Positions 1-11,527 of a stretch of DNA of 64,000 nt are shown here, piece by piece. Location: contig CM055316.2 in assembly GCA_029255685.2 (NCBI GenBank), positions 73,113,237 through 73,177,236 on the forward strand, given 5' to 3'. The notes under the pieces are model-generated. The model saw only the letters and a program-made list of their open reading frames with translations, made no database searches and had not been told where the DNA came from. Numbering within the stretch: position 1 is the stretch's first letter; every line of letters starts with the position of its first letter. A program made the position numbers and the translations under genes. The DNA is from Silene conica. Its lineage: Eukaryota > Streptophyta > Magnoliopsida > Caryophyllales > Caryophyllaceae.

Positions 1-2345
1 CACATAAACATTGACCCGGTAGAAATTTTACCAAAACAAATATTTATATATATTTCATAATATGGTTTAAAAGTTAAAAGTCAAATTTAATATGTGATTT
101 CAACTTGTTTTTGATGTTTATTGGTATTAGTGGTTCAAAACCGATAAATATCGATCTTTTTCTTCGTAAAAATTTTATCCAAAACTTTGGACTTTTTCCT
201 GTCATTTTGGTGTTCTTGGGAGTGTCCAAAATACTCAAAATCTTCTAAGTTTCATTTTTAGCAATTTTTTCAATTATTTTGGATTTATTGCTTTAAAGTT
301 ATGATTTTATCGATTTAATTAGCAAAGATCACCAAAACAAACTAATTATTCATCTATGAATTAGTGAGGACTAATTTTTGAGGTTCAAATCAGTTTGGAC
401 AATTAGTTTTTACTTAAACGAGATTCAAGAATCTTATCTATATAATTACAGAAACATTTAGGAAGCCATGGTTGAGCCACGTCATCAACACATTTTTTTT
501 TCTTTTTATAATCTCTCAGGTGGGACCCACAATTTCTTTGATGAATTTTCTACGCGATAACTGCCTGATATTCGATATTTTATGTCTGACTATAGTTTTA
601 GAAATATTACGTAACATTTGTGATATACTTTCGTAAACATTAAATAATGGATACACATATAAAGTTTATATAATATAAAATTAAATATTATATAATAATA
701 TATAAAATAATACAGGTTTAGGTCATTTGTATTACATTAACTTTACATAACAATTTATATTCAATAAATAATTACAATAAACAATATAATAATTAAGACC
801 CGTGGATTCTTGCAATCGAAAAAAATTGAGTAAAGTTAAATAATAATGACACGATAAAAAAAAAGTGGGATATTGAAATTGCAAAAGAAAAGTACCATAA
901 TAGATATACTTAACATTCACAAAAATACGAGTAATGACAGGTTTTGTGGACAATTATATTTTTTTTTCCGATGATGTAAAAAACTATATTTATCCTCTAG
1001 AGTAGGACCATCCTATTTCATTATTTTGAATGAGGTAAGTTGAAACCACCGGCTTTCAAACCATCTCCAAAGAATTCGACATGCATGTTGACAACTCTGA
1101 TTTATAAGTGAGTTGTGACGATGAAAAATGCATATATAATGAAGAAAATTTTGAGATTTTTGTATTAACATTTACTTATCATTATTGTAATTCCGTTATG
1201 ATATTTCAAATTTATATATAGATCATTGAGTTTTGATATACTTTGAATATAAACTAAGTTGTTAATATTACAATATTTTTAGTATGTCAGTCATATGAAA
1301 TTATATTACAAATCGAAAATCTTAAATACGACTGATCATTATTTTAAACATTATTCATAAATAATAATACTTGAAACTGCAATCTCGTGCAATTTGCACG
1401 GGATTAAAACTAGTTGATTATACATTTGTACAAGTTAAAAATCGATCAAAACCACAAAAACCGAGATGGATACCAAGTATTGTTAGATAGGGCGATTTTG
1501 GCATCTTTTTACAGCATTTTAAGCATATTTATTTAAGTTGAATGAATGATTGTCATTTATTTAAAGTATTTAATTTGTTGTACCTAGTATGACCTAGTTT
1601 ATTTTAATTGTTATTACCCAAAATGAATGGGAATAACAATTTGTTTGTAATTAAATACGATCTCGTATCGTCGGTTTGTAATTAATTAATAGTTTTTTAT
1701 TTTATTTTATTTTATTAATTAATGTATAATAGGAATTCTTATATGCTTGTTTTTTTGTTTCTTTTTTTTGGTTTTCCGTGCATGCCAAAATCGCCATTCA
1801 CATGCATTTTATTTTATGGTTGTCAATTCACGTCGTTTATATTCACCGAATTAATTCACTTATAGGGAATTTATGACTAAATTGACAAGATCTCTCACAT
1901 AACTAAAATTGAGATTAGCCTTACCAATTAGTAACAACTATGAATCCCTTGTTCATTTGAGCCACGCTCGCCCAAGCGGGGTGTTCTCTTTTTACCTTGG
2001 GTAAGTAGGGTGGTAAACAGTTATCACGTGTCAAAATTGGTTGGACTGAACGGGGTATAAGACGGTCTTGTAATCCGGGGCTAATAGATGAGTTTTAAAG
2101 AAATTCGTCGACCAGGAGTTCTAGAGGTAGGATTAGTCAACGTGACTTACCGAATTTACACAATTGTGGGATGTTTCGCCCAAGCGATGCTCATTTTTGT
2201 TTAAAATTTGGGTCTTGGGATCATTTATATAATTTAGTGGGAGATCATTATATAAATGTTAAAACTTGTTAAACATGTTTTTATAAGTACTTTTAAAACA
2301 ATGAATGTTAATTTTTCCTTATTGTTGTAGCATTTTTAACTCGCA
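1..2345 (+). other. 5' leader of Copia A, interrupted by a Helitron
   Basis: AT-rich sequence with no credible ORF. Bases 1414-2345 resemble the stretch before the gag of the neighbouring Copia B (about 14940-16044). Both contain a GATTTTGGC/GATTTGGC block, a TTCACCGA...TTCACTTA block, an AATTGACAAGATCTC block, and a line reading roughly GGTCT(T/C)GGGATCATTTA. That supports a shared long untranslated leader. Bases 1-431 are the continuation upstream of the Helitron. Confidence 0.6.
432..1413 (+). mobile_element. Non-autonomous Helitron, about 982 bp
   Basis: The left end begins TCTTATCTATATAATTACAG directly after an A (431). The right end is a hairpin (CGTGCAA-T-TTGCACG, 1387-1401) followed by a short A-rich stretch and CTAG (1410-1413), directly before a T (1414). 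A 5' TC, a 3' hairpin, CTRR and insertion between A and T are the standard Helitron signature. No Rep/helicase coding is present, so it is non-autonomous. It sits inside the leader of Copia A. Confidence 0.75.
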
Positions 2346-3052
2346 ATGGCATCTTCATCAACTCCATCGACTACTTCACTAAGCAAAGATTCATGGCTAA
2401 GGTCCGTAATGGACAAATGTATTTTGAATGGTGACGTTAGTAACTTTCTTGAATGGGAATCTAACATCAAGAGCGCCGCGTTGTCCGACAACGTACTTAC
2501 TTACTTGACCGATGCTCCTCCCCTCGAGCCCGGAGCAAGAGCTTCATCGGTGGTGCGGACCGCCTATGATGACTATGTGAGGATGTCGAATGATATCAAG
2601 AATGTGTTGATATGGTCGATATCCCCAAAGCTCAAGCTTCCATGCATCTCTTTGAATGCGTACGAGATATTCACTCGTATGAATACGATGTTTTCATTAA
2701 CACCCAAAGTCCGCCAATACCAAGCGGCGGCTCACTTCTTTGATGCAAAGCTTGAGAGGGGCCAAAGGGTTGGTCCCCATGTACTCAAAATGGTCGAGTA
2801 TGTTGACACCTTGGAGCGTTTGGGGTGTAAGATTCCTAAGACTCTTGTGGTGGATCGTATCCTCCACTCACTTCCTTCCATGTTTGCCCACTTTAGGGTG
2901 AACTATAACATAAATGGCATGGACAAGAGTTATCATGAGATTCATGCACTCCTCACCCAAGCGGAGAGGGACATGGAAGCAAATGGGAGTGAAAAAGGGG
3001 ATGTTCTCACCATGAAATTAAAGAAAATGTCCTTGGGAGTCAAGAAAGGAAA
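2346..3052 (+). pseudogene. Copia A gag, N-terminal part, split by a CACTA insertion
   Basis: Encodes the capsid-type gag domain of a plant Copia element. Residues 1-235 align well by eye with the gag at 16045-16965: both share a PGARxS segment, IKNVLI/LKNVLI, EI(F/Y)TR(M/I)xTMFSL, GQRxxPHVLK and the VNYN motif followed by QAERDM. The frame is open from ATG 2346 to the CACTA end at 3053, and transposon sequence adds about 28 unrelated codons. On the far side (8214 onward) the frame resumes, but a TAA at 8254-8256 precedes the zinc knuckle. No function is expected now. Confidence 0.85.
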
Positions 3053-3059
3053 CACTAGT

Positions 3060-3560
3060 AGAAAAAGTCTCATTGACATCGTTTATTTTGCCTCATTTAC
3101 ATCGCTTTTTGGCGATGTATCTGGGGGCGACATTTAGAGTATTTTTCCCTTTACATCATTTCTAAAAACGATGTAAATAGTATACCATTAACATCGGTTA
3201 TAAGTGAAAAGCGATGTTAATAGTATACCATTAATATCGGTTATAAGTGAAAAGCGATGTTAATAGTATACCATTAGCATCGGTAATATGTGAAACCGAT
3301 GTTGATAGTGTCTCGAATACATTGTTTTGCTCTGAAATCGATGTAAATAGCTTGTCATTAACATCGGTTATAAGTGAAATCGATGTTAATAGAGTCTCAA
3401 TTACATCGTTTTTGGTTGAAAACCGATGTTAATAATGTCTCAATTACATCGTTTTTCGTCTGAAATCGATGTAAATATTATCTTTATTAATTACAATAAC
3501 ATCGGTTTATATTCAAAACTGATGTAATGAATATGACAATAACATCAATTTATATTCATT
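3060..3560. repeat. Left subterminal repeats of CACTA 1
   Basis: About 500 bp of alternating ACATCG and CGATGT motifs in repeated units of roughly 40-60 bp. A typical unit is AACATCGGTTATAAGTGAAA followed by a (G/C)GATGTTAATA half. Pairs are inverted, so many can fold as hairpins. In CACTA elements such subterminal motifs are transposase-binding sites; that role is inferred here. Confidence 0.8.
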
Positions 3561-3819
3561 CTAGCAATAACTCAAATTCTTACACTGGAAGGCGATCTGC
3601 AAAGTGAATCAATATACAAATAATAACCCTTCATCTCATGCCTTCCAACAATTCAAACCCAACTATTTATTATACCCTAAAAAAATATCATGGCGTATTA
3701 CAATTTCGTCCATTCAAAGTAGTTAAAAACGTACACTATAGATCTTTACTAGGCATCCATGCATAAAAGTAGTCTAAAATACTATATAATAATTTCTAGA
3801 AATCTAAACCATACATAAA

Positions 3820-3893
3820 CTAGACATGTTTTCCATAATAAAGCGACCAAAGCTCTCGAACCTCGTTCCTTTGTGCAATTGTCATTTGCGAAC
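3820..3893 (-). pseudogene. Exon-like terminal piece inside CACTA 1, unidentified
   Basis: On the minus strand a good acceptor (TTTCAG before 3893) opens a short frame (MTIAQRNEVRELWSLYYGKH) ending at a TAG (3820-3822). It looks like a captured last exon. I do not recognise the protein. It could belong to the same captured transcript as the exon at 5132-5327 or be a chance ORF. Confidence 0.3.
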
Positions 3894-5131
3894 CTGAAAT
3901 ACATGCACACATAAAAGAACACGAATTATTAGAAAAATGTAACTTAGGCACTTAAAAATTACGAACAATATCTATACGAAGAATAACTATACATAAAAAT
4001 TCAAATGAGGCAATAGATCAATAATATACCTTTTCTATGTCGTCCTCTCATGTGGAGTAGCGTACGCTAATATATATCATACATCCACAAATGAACTTAT
4101 CGGTTATCCCTCATAAAATTCGGTTAAAAGAGGAATTTATCTCTCATAAAGTAGATAATCATTACCGACAAAGGAACCGAGCCAATTTCAAAGTGGATTC
4201 GAGTTCAAAGCTCAAAGGTGAAACTCTGCAAAGGCATAAATGAATAGTTTAAGGTGATGATTATATATCAAAGATTACGAGGGGAACAAGTATACACGAA
4301 AAAAAAATATTACACAAAAAATAGTCAAACCATAAAGCTCCAATCTCTAAAACATAGTTCTATTGAGGCATTCCTCCCAAATTGGTAACTTGTGATGAAT
4401 TAACTATTTGCTCTCAACCCGAACTCCTTATCTAGTTACACGGATTAGCTATTTGCTTTCAGATACAGGATTGGTCAGAACGAATCAATTGTGTTTAATA
4501 AAATGCAAGCCTATAGTATTTACACATCGTATAAAGTAAAATGCTATTGAATGAGTGTGTATAAAAATTCTTAAGATACTCGGTGATCGATTTTTGTTTG
4601 GGGAGGCCATACTTAATAAGCATCTAACAGCACACCACTTTTTATTTCGTGAGGGTAATAGCGAATTGTGACCTCCTAGATTAAACATCATTAACAGTCA
4701 AAATTCATACATGCACTCTCACAAGGAACCACATTTATGCATGATATGAAAAGTCGGTTTAAGAATCGGAGGTTGTGTTTTAATTGCGGTCAATATCGCC
4801 TAAGAACAGGGTTGTAGTAACCCTCCAAACTTTTGATAAATCGGTCGCGACGCAATGTCATAAACTGATATTCAACATCACGATTTTATTTTCAAATTTT
4901 CAATGATAACATGCAAAATCACTCAATGGTACGCTTTGGAGAGAACAAAGTACGTTTGCAGACCTGGGAAAGCATCCATTTTGTGATGTACAGGAAGATG
5001 GCAAAAAAAACATAAGATAGATAACTTCACACATTCACATTGCATCTAACATTCTAACCCCGCACCCCACCTTATTTGTTCTATCTAAGAAAACAACAAA
5101 GAATGTGATGGCTAATTAGAAAAAATATTAC

Positions 5132-5327
5132 CTGATCACCTCAGTGTACAAATTTACCTTATTTTCCATATGTTCCAAGCAGCCCCGAACATTTGCCATG
5201 CCCTTCAACAACTCACTTCTCTCGTCATCATCCAAATGGTCTGACCATTTACGCTGTCCTAAATCTTTTACTTTTTCTGTCCGATTGCATGCCTCCGTGT
5301 CTAAATTCCTTTTATCCTTGGGTGAAG
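5132..5327 (-). pseudogene. Captured exon inside CACTA 1, unidentified
   Basis: On the minus strand a 196-bp open frame is bounded by an acceptor (CTATACAG, 5328-5330) and a donor (CAG then GTAATA at 5131). It encodes about 65 charged residues, including KWSDHLDDDERSELLKGM and CLEHMENKVNLYTEVI, a helical-looking segment. I do not recognise the family. Precise splice signals on both sides make a captured host exon more likely than a random ORF. Confidence 0.4.
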
Positions 5328-5877
5328 CTGTATAGCAGATATAAAAAGAAATCAACCACGTGTCTTCTATAACTTGAGTAGACAGTAAAAAAAATTGGAT
5401 ACATCCAAATCGATATCTTTATTCCAATTACAAGTTAGTTTCGAAATGGCCTTTTAGACTGTATATGGAGATCAAAAGACAATGAAAAACAGAAGAAAGT
5501 ATAAGGATTCCACCGTCACTTTTTTCTTTTTCTTTTTTTCCAAATATTGCTTTTGTCAAGCAGGTGAAAAGGGCAGAAAAGGTTGTAGGTATGTACGCGA
5601 AAAAAAAGCCATAAGGTCATTTTGCATATATCATGCCATGTATATTCTCCCTCCATCTCAAACATTTGTTTACCTTTTTAATTATTTATGAGTGATATTT
5701 TTTATCGAAGGTAAACAAATGAATGAATCAAAGGGAGTATATCAAGCACTATATTAATCATATCACCTATTAAATGTGGCATATTCATATATACTGGTTT
5801 ATAGGGGAAGGAAGAGGCTATTACTTCGTTTATATGAAAGGAAACTGAAACCATGTCGGTAATAAATTGTAACAACC

Positions 5878-6336
5878 TTAGTTTGAAGAGGCGCAAGGCG
5901 CACCGAGGCGATGAGGGGCCGAGGCGATGAGGCGCAAGGCGCAAGGCGAAGGCGCGCGCCTTTTGAATGCGAGGCGCATCTTTTTTGTATGAGCCTCTAA
6001 ACTAGTTCTACACACTAAGTATTACTAAAACACATTAATTCACATCAAAATTATATTAAAAGATAGTTAAAATTAGGTTAAAGAATGTTTTTTTAATCTA
6101 AGATATTATAAGTAAGGAAAGTCACATGCTTAACATGTGACTTTTAGTGAAAAAGTGTCTTCTAGAGCCTAAAGTAAAATAAGGCGCGCCTTGTTGCGCC
6201 TTGAGCCTTCACTTGAGGCGCGCGCCTTTTTGAGCCTTTTGCACACAGCCACGCCTCCTTCCTCTGATGCCCCAGGCCCTGCGCCTACCCTCGCCTTGCG
6301 CCTAGGCGCGCCTCAGGCGCGCCTTTTTAAACTAAG
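5878..6336. mobile_element. GGCGC-rich MITE-like insertion, 459 bp, with 9-bp duplication
   Basis: A local GC-rich island in AT-rich DNA, made of runs of AGGCGC/GGCGCGCC at both ends. The ends are inverted: TTAGTTT(G)AAGAGGCGC on the left and GGCGC...TTTTTAAACTAAG on the right. It is flanked by a direct repeat GTAACAACC (5869-5877 and 6337-6345), which looks like a 9-bp target duplication and would fit a Mutator-like origin. The exact boundary could shift by 2 bp, because CC/GG can be given to either the TIR or the TSD. Confidence 0.65.
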
Positions 6337-6657
6337 GTAACAACCGAATAGCATGAGATTAATAGTTCTCAATCATACTATCAGGGCTTGCGTTTTCAGC
6401 CAAAGATATTATTTCCAGTTGTTTCTCACTAGAAAAAGTAGTATACGAATCAAATTTCTCTAATTCTTCCAGGTTTCATGCCTTGTTATTGTTCTCCTGG
6501 AAAAGGTTCGACTGGAACTTCTTCAGTTCCGGAATTTACGTAATCTTTGTGACAGTTGATGATGTTATAGGAACTTTAGGCCAAAAGTTTTTATGCAAGA
6601 AATGTTATTTATTAATAACAGCTTGAAAGTGGTGAAAACTAGAATTTCTAGACTAAC

Positions 6658-6949
6658 CTAATGAGCTCAAATACGTATGGATAAATCTTCTACGCTCCTC
6701 CTCTTCTGTATAACACACAAAATTAAAATGACAGGCTCGCAAATCACACACAAATTAAAATAGCGAAAGAATCATTTGTGAATTGTGAATTGTGATAATA
6801 ACTAAGTGCAAATGTTCAGGAACTAACCTGGATATTAAGTGCAGTCCAAAATGTGAGGCATACCAGAATTATAATTGGCAGCAATATCACAAAAGTGATT
6901 AGCAAGGTCATAAGCAACCGGGTTATAGCTTGAATACTCATATATAGTG
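6658..6949 (-). pseudogene. Captured choline/ethanolamine kinase fragment (two exons and intron)
   Basis: Minus-strand exons 6949-6828 and 6705-6658, with intact AG acceptors (GTGCAG, ATACAG) and GT donors (CAG|GTTAGT, TAG|GTTAGT). The first encodes [19 protein letters not shown] and continues [13 protein letters not shown]. This matches the conserved plant choline kinase segment around YNPVAYDIANHF, which follows the Brenner-like ATP-binding site. The second encodes EEEERRRFIHTYLSS, the next conserved segment, joined in phase. A TAA stands where the family has a Lys codon, so the copy is broken. Cytosolic choline kinase phosphorylates choline for phosphatidylcholine synthesis. Retained introns show capture at the DNA level. 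Confidence 0.75.
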
Positions 6950-7639
6950 CTGCACAAAACCAAGAAACTTATATTGGATAGAAATATCAGTTTCATAGAT
7001 AATAAGTCACATAACATCTACGATTTAATCTTTTAAATAAAAGTTTACCTTTTAATACAAATATTACCACAACAATATCGGCGTTAGTTTAACAGGCTAA
7101 TGTGAATAAAATCGAATTTGATTACAAGGAGTATGCACGACAGAGGTTCCAACAGTACAATGTAAAGAAGCCTCAACTACTTGGTCTGTCTCTAGTTAAA
7201 CTAATTGTACGACAGAGGATATAAAACATCATAAAAACTAATGTGATAAAGTGATTGTTGTTTCCATAAGGATCATTTACACTTAAAATCACACCGAAGG
7301 AAACAAACTCTATATTAGTTCATTAGAAAAGCTGCATATGTTAAGAGTTTCAACCCCATTTTTGCCCCACTTGAGCAAGAGTGTCTTATAAGCAATTAGA
7401 TTTGGATATTGGCAGGCTTTAACCTAATGATCAAATTTAAGGCTACTATAACAAATTAATTCGAAAAACACAAACCCTTAACAGAACGAAAACGAACTAA
7501 GTGCTTGAACACCAAATTCCTGAACTAAAATATTCGATTAAGATGGTTAAAAAAACCCAACTCTAATACCGGATCAAAAAACTGAATTCAATGAAACTAA
7601 TTATATTAAATAAGGAAAAAAGAGTATTTGCAATGATTT

Positions 7640-7860
7640 TATAAAACAAATACCTGGTAGACGACACAAAAACGATATCTGGTAAAGGTAGGTGACGACA
7701 TCAGGCAACAGATTTAGGCCACCGATGGTTGAAGGTGATGAATAGGCCACCGATGGTTAAAGCTTATGAATAGGTGGAATTCTGAGTGCGTTGAAGGATC
7801 TTCAAATGAGAGAATTAGAGAAATGAATAGGCGGCGACGGATCTCTTATGTTGTTTTTTT
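7640..7860. repeat. Short tandem duplication near right end of CACTA 1
   Basis: Two adjacent copies of roughly 30 bp built on AGGCCACCGATGGTT then AATAGG (about 7717-7775). On the minus strand the area resembles a 5' untranslated region of the captured transcript, which is inference only. No ORF of note is seen. Confidence 0.4.
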
Positions 7861-7929
7861 TTTCTTTTTTGGGTTGGGTCAAAAAACTTCGTTATTAGAT
7901 ATGAATAGGGTATAGGTGTGAGCAGTGGA

Positions 7930-8195
7930 GGATTGTTACATCGCTTTATAATTGAGGAATTAATCGATGTATTGTATTAATCATTTAAATAGCTTAACAT
8001 CATTTTTATTAAAAGCGATGCAACTTAATAAATTAACATCGGTTTTATAACAACCGATGTTAACAACTGATGTAAATAATAACTAATTAAATAATTAACA
8101 TCGTTTTTGATATAAAAACGATGTAATTAGCAAAAGTAAGATCAATTACATCGTTTTTAGTAAAAACTGTTGTTATAGTGGCGATGTCAATAGCA
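7930..8195. repeat. Right subterminal repeats of CACTA 1
   Basis: Dense ACATCG/CGATGT motifs in inverted pairs, for example AACATCGGTTTTATAACAAC followed by CGATGTTAAC. They mirror the left subterminal block and stop just inside the right TIR. Confidence 0.8.
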
Positions 8196-8213
8196 CTTTT
8201 TTTACTAGTGAAA

Positions 8214-8808
8214 GGGGAAAGGAAAGTCACTCTTTAAAAAATCGCCAAAGCAATAAGGCAAGGGAAAGGGGAAAACCATTGTGAATGGCAAACCCAAGGC
8301 AAAGAGTGCCAAACTCTCCGAGGCCGAATGTTTCCATTGCAATGGGAAAGGGCATTATAGGAGAAGTTGCCCCAAATACTTGGAGGACCTCAAGGAAGGG
8401 CGTGTGACGCCTATTGGTATGATCTCCTTTCTCTATGTGATAGACGTTAATTATGCTTTAACTTCCACTTGGGTACTTGATACCGGATGTGGTTCTCACC
8501 TTTGTAATCATTTGCAGGGTTTAAGGGAAGTGCAAGCACTAGCAAAAGGTGATGTGGATCTCCGCATGGGCAATGGAGCTAGAGTAGCGGCCGTTTCCGT
8601 AGGGACCAATGTACTCACTTTAGCTAGAGGTCTTGAGTTGTATTTAAATAAGTGTTATTTTGTACCAACTTTAACCAAGAACATCATCTCCATTTCTGCG
8701 TTAGACGTGGAAGGCTTTTGTTTTATGATCAAGGACAATAGTTGTACTTTTTCTTTAAATGATGTATTTATGGCAAGGCCATTTCTATTGGAGGCATTTA
8801 CGTTTTAA
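8214..8808 (+). pseudogene. Copia A zinc knuckle and aspartic protease
   Basis: Continuation of gag after the CACTA element. After the TAA at 8254-8256 the frame holds a zinc knuckle of form C-x2-C-x4-H-x4-C (CFHCNGKGHYRRSC, from about 8326) and the Copia protease motif WVLDTGCGSHLC with a hydrophobic flap region. The active-site Asp is present; the usual DSG(A/C)(S/T) reads DTGCGS, a common plant Copia variant. The frame ends at 8808, and the pre-integrase part follows in another frame, so at least one frameshift lies near 8800. Confidence 0.85.
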
Positions 8809-8831
8809 ATGATGTCAATGACGTTTATCAT

Positions 8832-10604
8832 GTGGAAACTAAAAAGCTCAAAATGGGTGATCCAAATGAATCCTACCTTTGGCATTGTCGTTTGGGTCAT
8901 ATAAACGAAAGACGCATTAAGAGACTTCTTTCATCAAAAGTGCTCAAATCATTTGATTTCGAATCTTATGGTATATGCGAGTCTTGTCTTTTAGGCAAGA
9001 TGACTCGTGCACCTTTTGTGGGAAAATGGACACGAGCTAGTGAGGTTTTGACTCTCATACATACGGTTGTGTGTGGACCATTAACCATCACCGCTAGAGG
9101 AGGTTTTCACTACTTCATTACTTTTACTGATGACTTGAGTAGATATGGGTATGTCTACTTGATGAAGAATAAAAGTGAAGCTTTTGACAAGTTCAAGGAG
9201 TTTCAGAATGAAGTAGAGAACCAATTGGATAAAAGGATTAAGACACTACGTTCTGATCGTGGTGGTGAATACCTAAATTATGAATTTGATTCACACCTAA
9301 ACAATTGTGGTATAGTATCACAATGGACTCCTCCTGGCACACCACAGTTAAATGGTGTGGCCGAAAGGAGAAACCGAACTTTATTAGACATGGTTCGGTC
9401 TATGATGAGTCTTACCGAGCTTCCTGATTCGTTTCGGGGTTTTGCCATCTTGTCTGCAGTATTTTCACTAAATAGAAGCCCGACTAAAGCGGCCGATAAG
9501 ACTCCATATGAGATATGGACGGGGAAAGTCCCTCATTTGTCTTTCATGCGAATTTGGGGTTGCGAGGCTTATGTCAAGATTAAGTCTGATAATAAACTTG
9601 CACCTAGATCTGACAAATGTCTTTTCGTGGGTTATCCAAGGGAAACTCGTGGCTATTACTTCTACAATAAACACGAGAACAAAGTGTTTGTGGCTCGTGA
9701 TGCTGTCTTCCTAGAAAAAAAGTTTATTTCTAGAAGACAGAGTGGGAGAAAATTTGAACTTGAGGAAGTCCGAGAGCCACAAACCGAGAATGAGGTTGAG
9801 GAGAATGTGGAGGATAGCATTCCCTCTACTTCTGAGACGGTTATCGTTCCTAGAAGGTCAAACAGGATTTCTAATCCACCTGACCGCTACCTTGGTAACA
9901 TCGAAGAGGATGGTATTTTGTTACTTTTGGAGAGCAAGGAACCCACCACCTATAAATCGGCCATATCTAGTCCCGACTCCTCGCTTTGGCTAGAAGCCAT
10001 GCGATCCGAAATGGATTCCATGTACGAGAACCTAGTGTGGGACTTGGTGGATTTACCTGAGGGAGTGCGACCTCTTCAGTGTAAATGGATATATAAAATT
10101 AAGCTCGGCGTGGATAAACATGTAGATGTTTACAAAGCTAGATTGGTGGCAGAAGGTTTCACCCAAGTTCATGGTTTACACTATGACGAAACGTTTGCTC
10201 CAGTCGCAATGTTTCGGTCCATTAGGGTAATCTTAGCGGTTGCTGCATTTCATGATTATGAAATTCTGCAAATGGATGTCAAAACCGCCTTCTTGAATGG
10301 GATTCTAGAAGAGGAAGTGTACATGACACAACCTGAAGGTTTTGTGGATACATCTAACCCTAAGAGGGTGTGTAAACTCAAGAAGTCCATTTATGGTCTT
10401 AAGCAAGCATCTAGGAGTTGGAATCATCGCTTTGATCATGTTATTAAACAATACGGTTTCACTCGAAGTGTGGAAGAACCGTGTTTATACATGAAGTTTA
10501 GTGGGAGTAAGGTTGCATTCCTTGTCTTATATGTGGATGACATATTGCTCATTGGGAATGATGTCTCATCGCTCACTTCTGTTAAGGAGTGGCTAGGGAT
10601 TTAG
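8832..10604 (+). pseudogene. Copia A integrase and reverse transcriptase
   Basis: A 590-codon open segment. Its order is a pre-integrase zinc domain (LWHCRLGHINERR then CESCLLGKM), an integrase core with catalytic Asp in FTDDLSRYGY, Asp in LRSDRGGEY and Glu in GVAERRNRT, then a reverse transcriptase with CKWIYKIK, QMDVKTAFLNG, YGLKQASRSW and the catalytic LYVDDILLIG. This protein order (integrase before RT) defines Copia. The frame is lost just after the RT catalytic box, near 10590-10604, and reading continues one frame away. No product is expected because of the breaks on both sides. Confidence 0.93.
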
Positions 10605-11527
10605 GGAATCATTTCCAAATGAAGGACTTGGGAGAAGCACAACGAATCTTGGGTATCCGGATCTATAGGGATAGGTCCGAAAGGATACTAGCATTGAGTC
10701 AAGAAGCTTACATTGAGAAAGTTCTTGACCGGTTCAATATGAAAGACTCCAAGAGAGGATTTCTACCTATGGGCCAAGGGATTACTTTGAGCAAGTCACA
10801 GTCTCCCTCTACCCCTAAGGAGATTGAACGTATGAAGACCATACCTTATGCTTCCGCTGTTGGGTCTATAATGTATGCTATGATTTGCACTCGTCCCGAC
10901 GTTGCGTTTGCCTTGAGCATGACAAGTCGTTATCAAGCTAAGCCTGGTGAGAGTCACTGGATAGCCGTGAAGAACATCCTTAAGTACTTGAGAAGAACTA
11001 AGGATTCGTTCTTAGTGTTTGGAGGTGAAACTGAGTTGCGTGTAAGAGGTTACAGGGACGCAAGTTTCCAAACCGATCGGGATGATATGAAATCCCAATC
11101 TGGCTATGTGTTTATGCTAAATGGTGGAGCAGTTTGCTGGAAGAGCTTCAAGCAAAGCGTTACCGCAGATTCTACAACAGAGGCTGAGTAGCTAGCAGCG
11201 TCAGAGGCTGCAAAGGAAGCTGTTTGGATTCGGCAATTCATGGAGGGACTAAGAGTAGTCCATTCCGCCAAAGATCCGATCACTCTATATTGTGATAACA
11301 GTGGGGCTGTTTTTCAAGCCAAGGAGCCTAAGTCTAGTAATAAATCTAGACACATAGAAAGGAAATACCATGTAATTAGAGATTATGTGGAGAGGAAGGA
11401 AATTGACATTTGTAAGGTTGGGACAGACGATAATGTAGCTGATCCTTTAACCAAGCCTTTATCAAAGACTAATCATGATGGTCATGTCGTCGCAATGGGA
11501 TTGAGACGAGTACCACATTTTCTTTAG
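10589..11527 (+). pseudogene. Copia A RT C-terminus and RNase H, with internal stop
   Basis: Frame-shifted continuation of pol. It contains the RT connection (SRYQAKPGESHW, LKYLRRTKD) and RNase H (TTEAE, YCDNSGA, KSRHIERKYH and a final DPLTKPL). A TAG (11189-11191) stands where the RNase H motif TEAEY normally has Tyr, and a second ORF runs from 11240 to the natural stop at 11527. It ends the coding part of Copia A. Confidence 0.9.

Larger units (their letters stand above)
3053..8210. mobile_element. CACTA (En/Spm-type) transposon 1, gene-capturing, 5158 bp
   Basis: The left end reads CACTAGTAGAAAAAG and the right end, reverse-complemented, CACTAGTAAAAAAAG; similarity continues to ...ATTGACATCG on both sides. 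A 3-bp target duplication AAA flanks it (3050-3052 and 8211-8213), as expected for CACTA elements. Both ends carry many subterminal ACATCG/CGATGT repeats. I see no transposase (TNP2-like) ORF. The interior carries minus-strand exon-like pieces, including a choline-kinase fragment, and a nested MITE (5878-6336). It is therefore a non-autonomous, gene-capturing CACTA inserted in Copia A gag. Confidence 0.88.
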
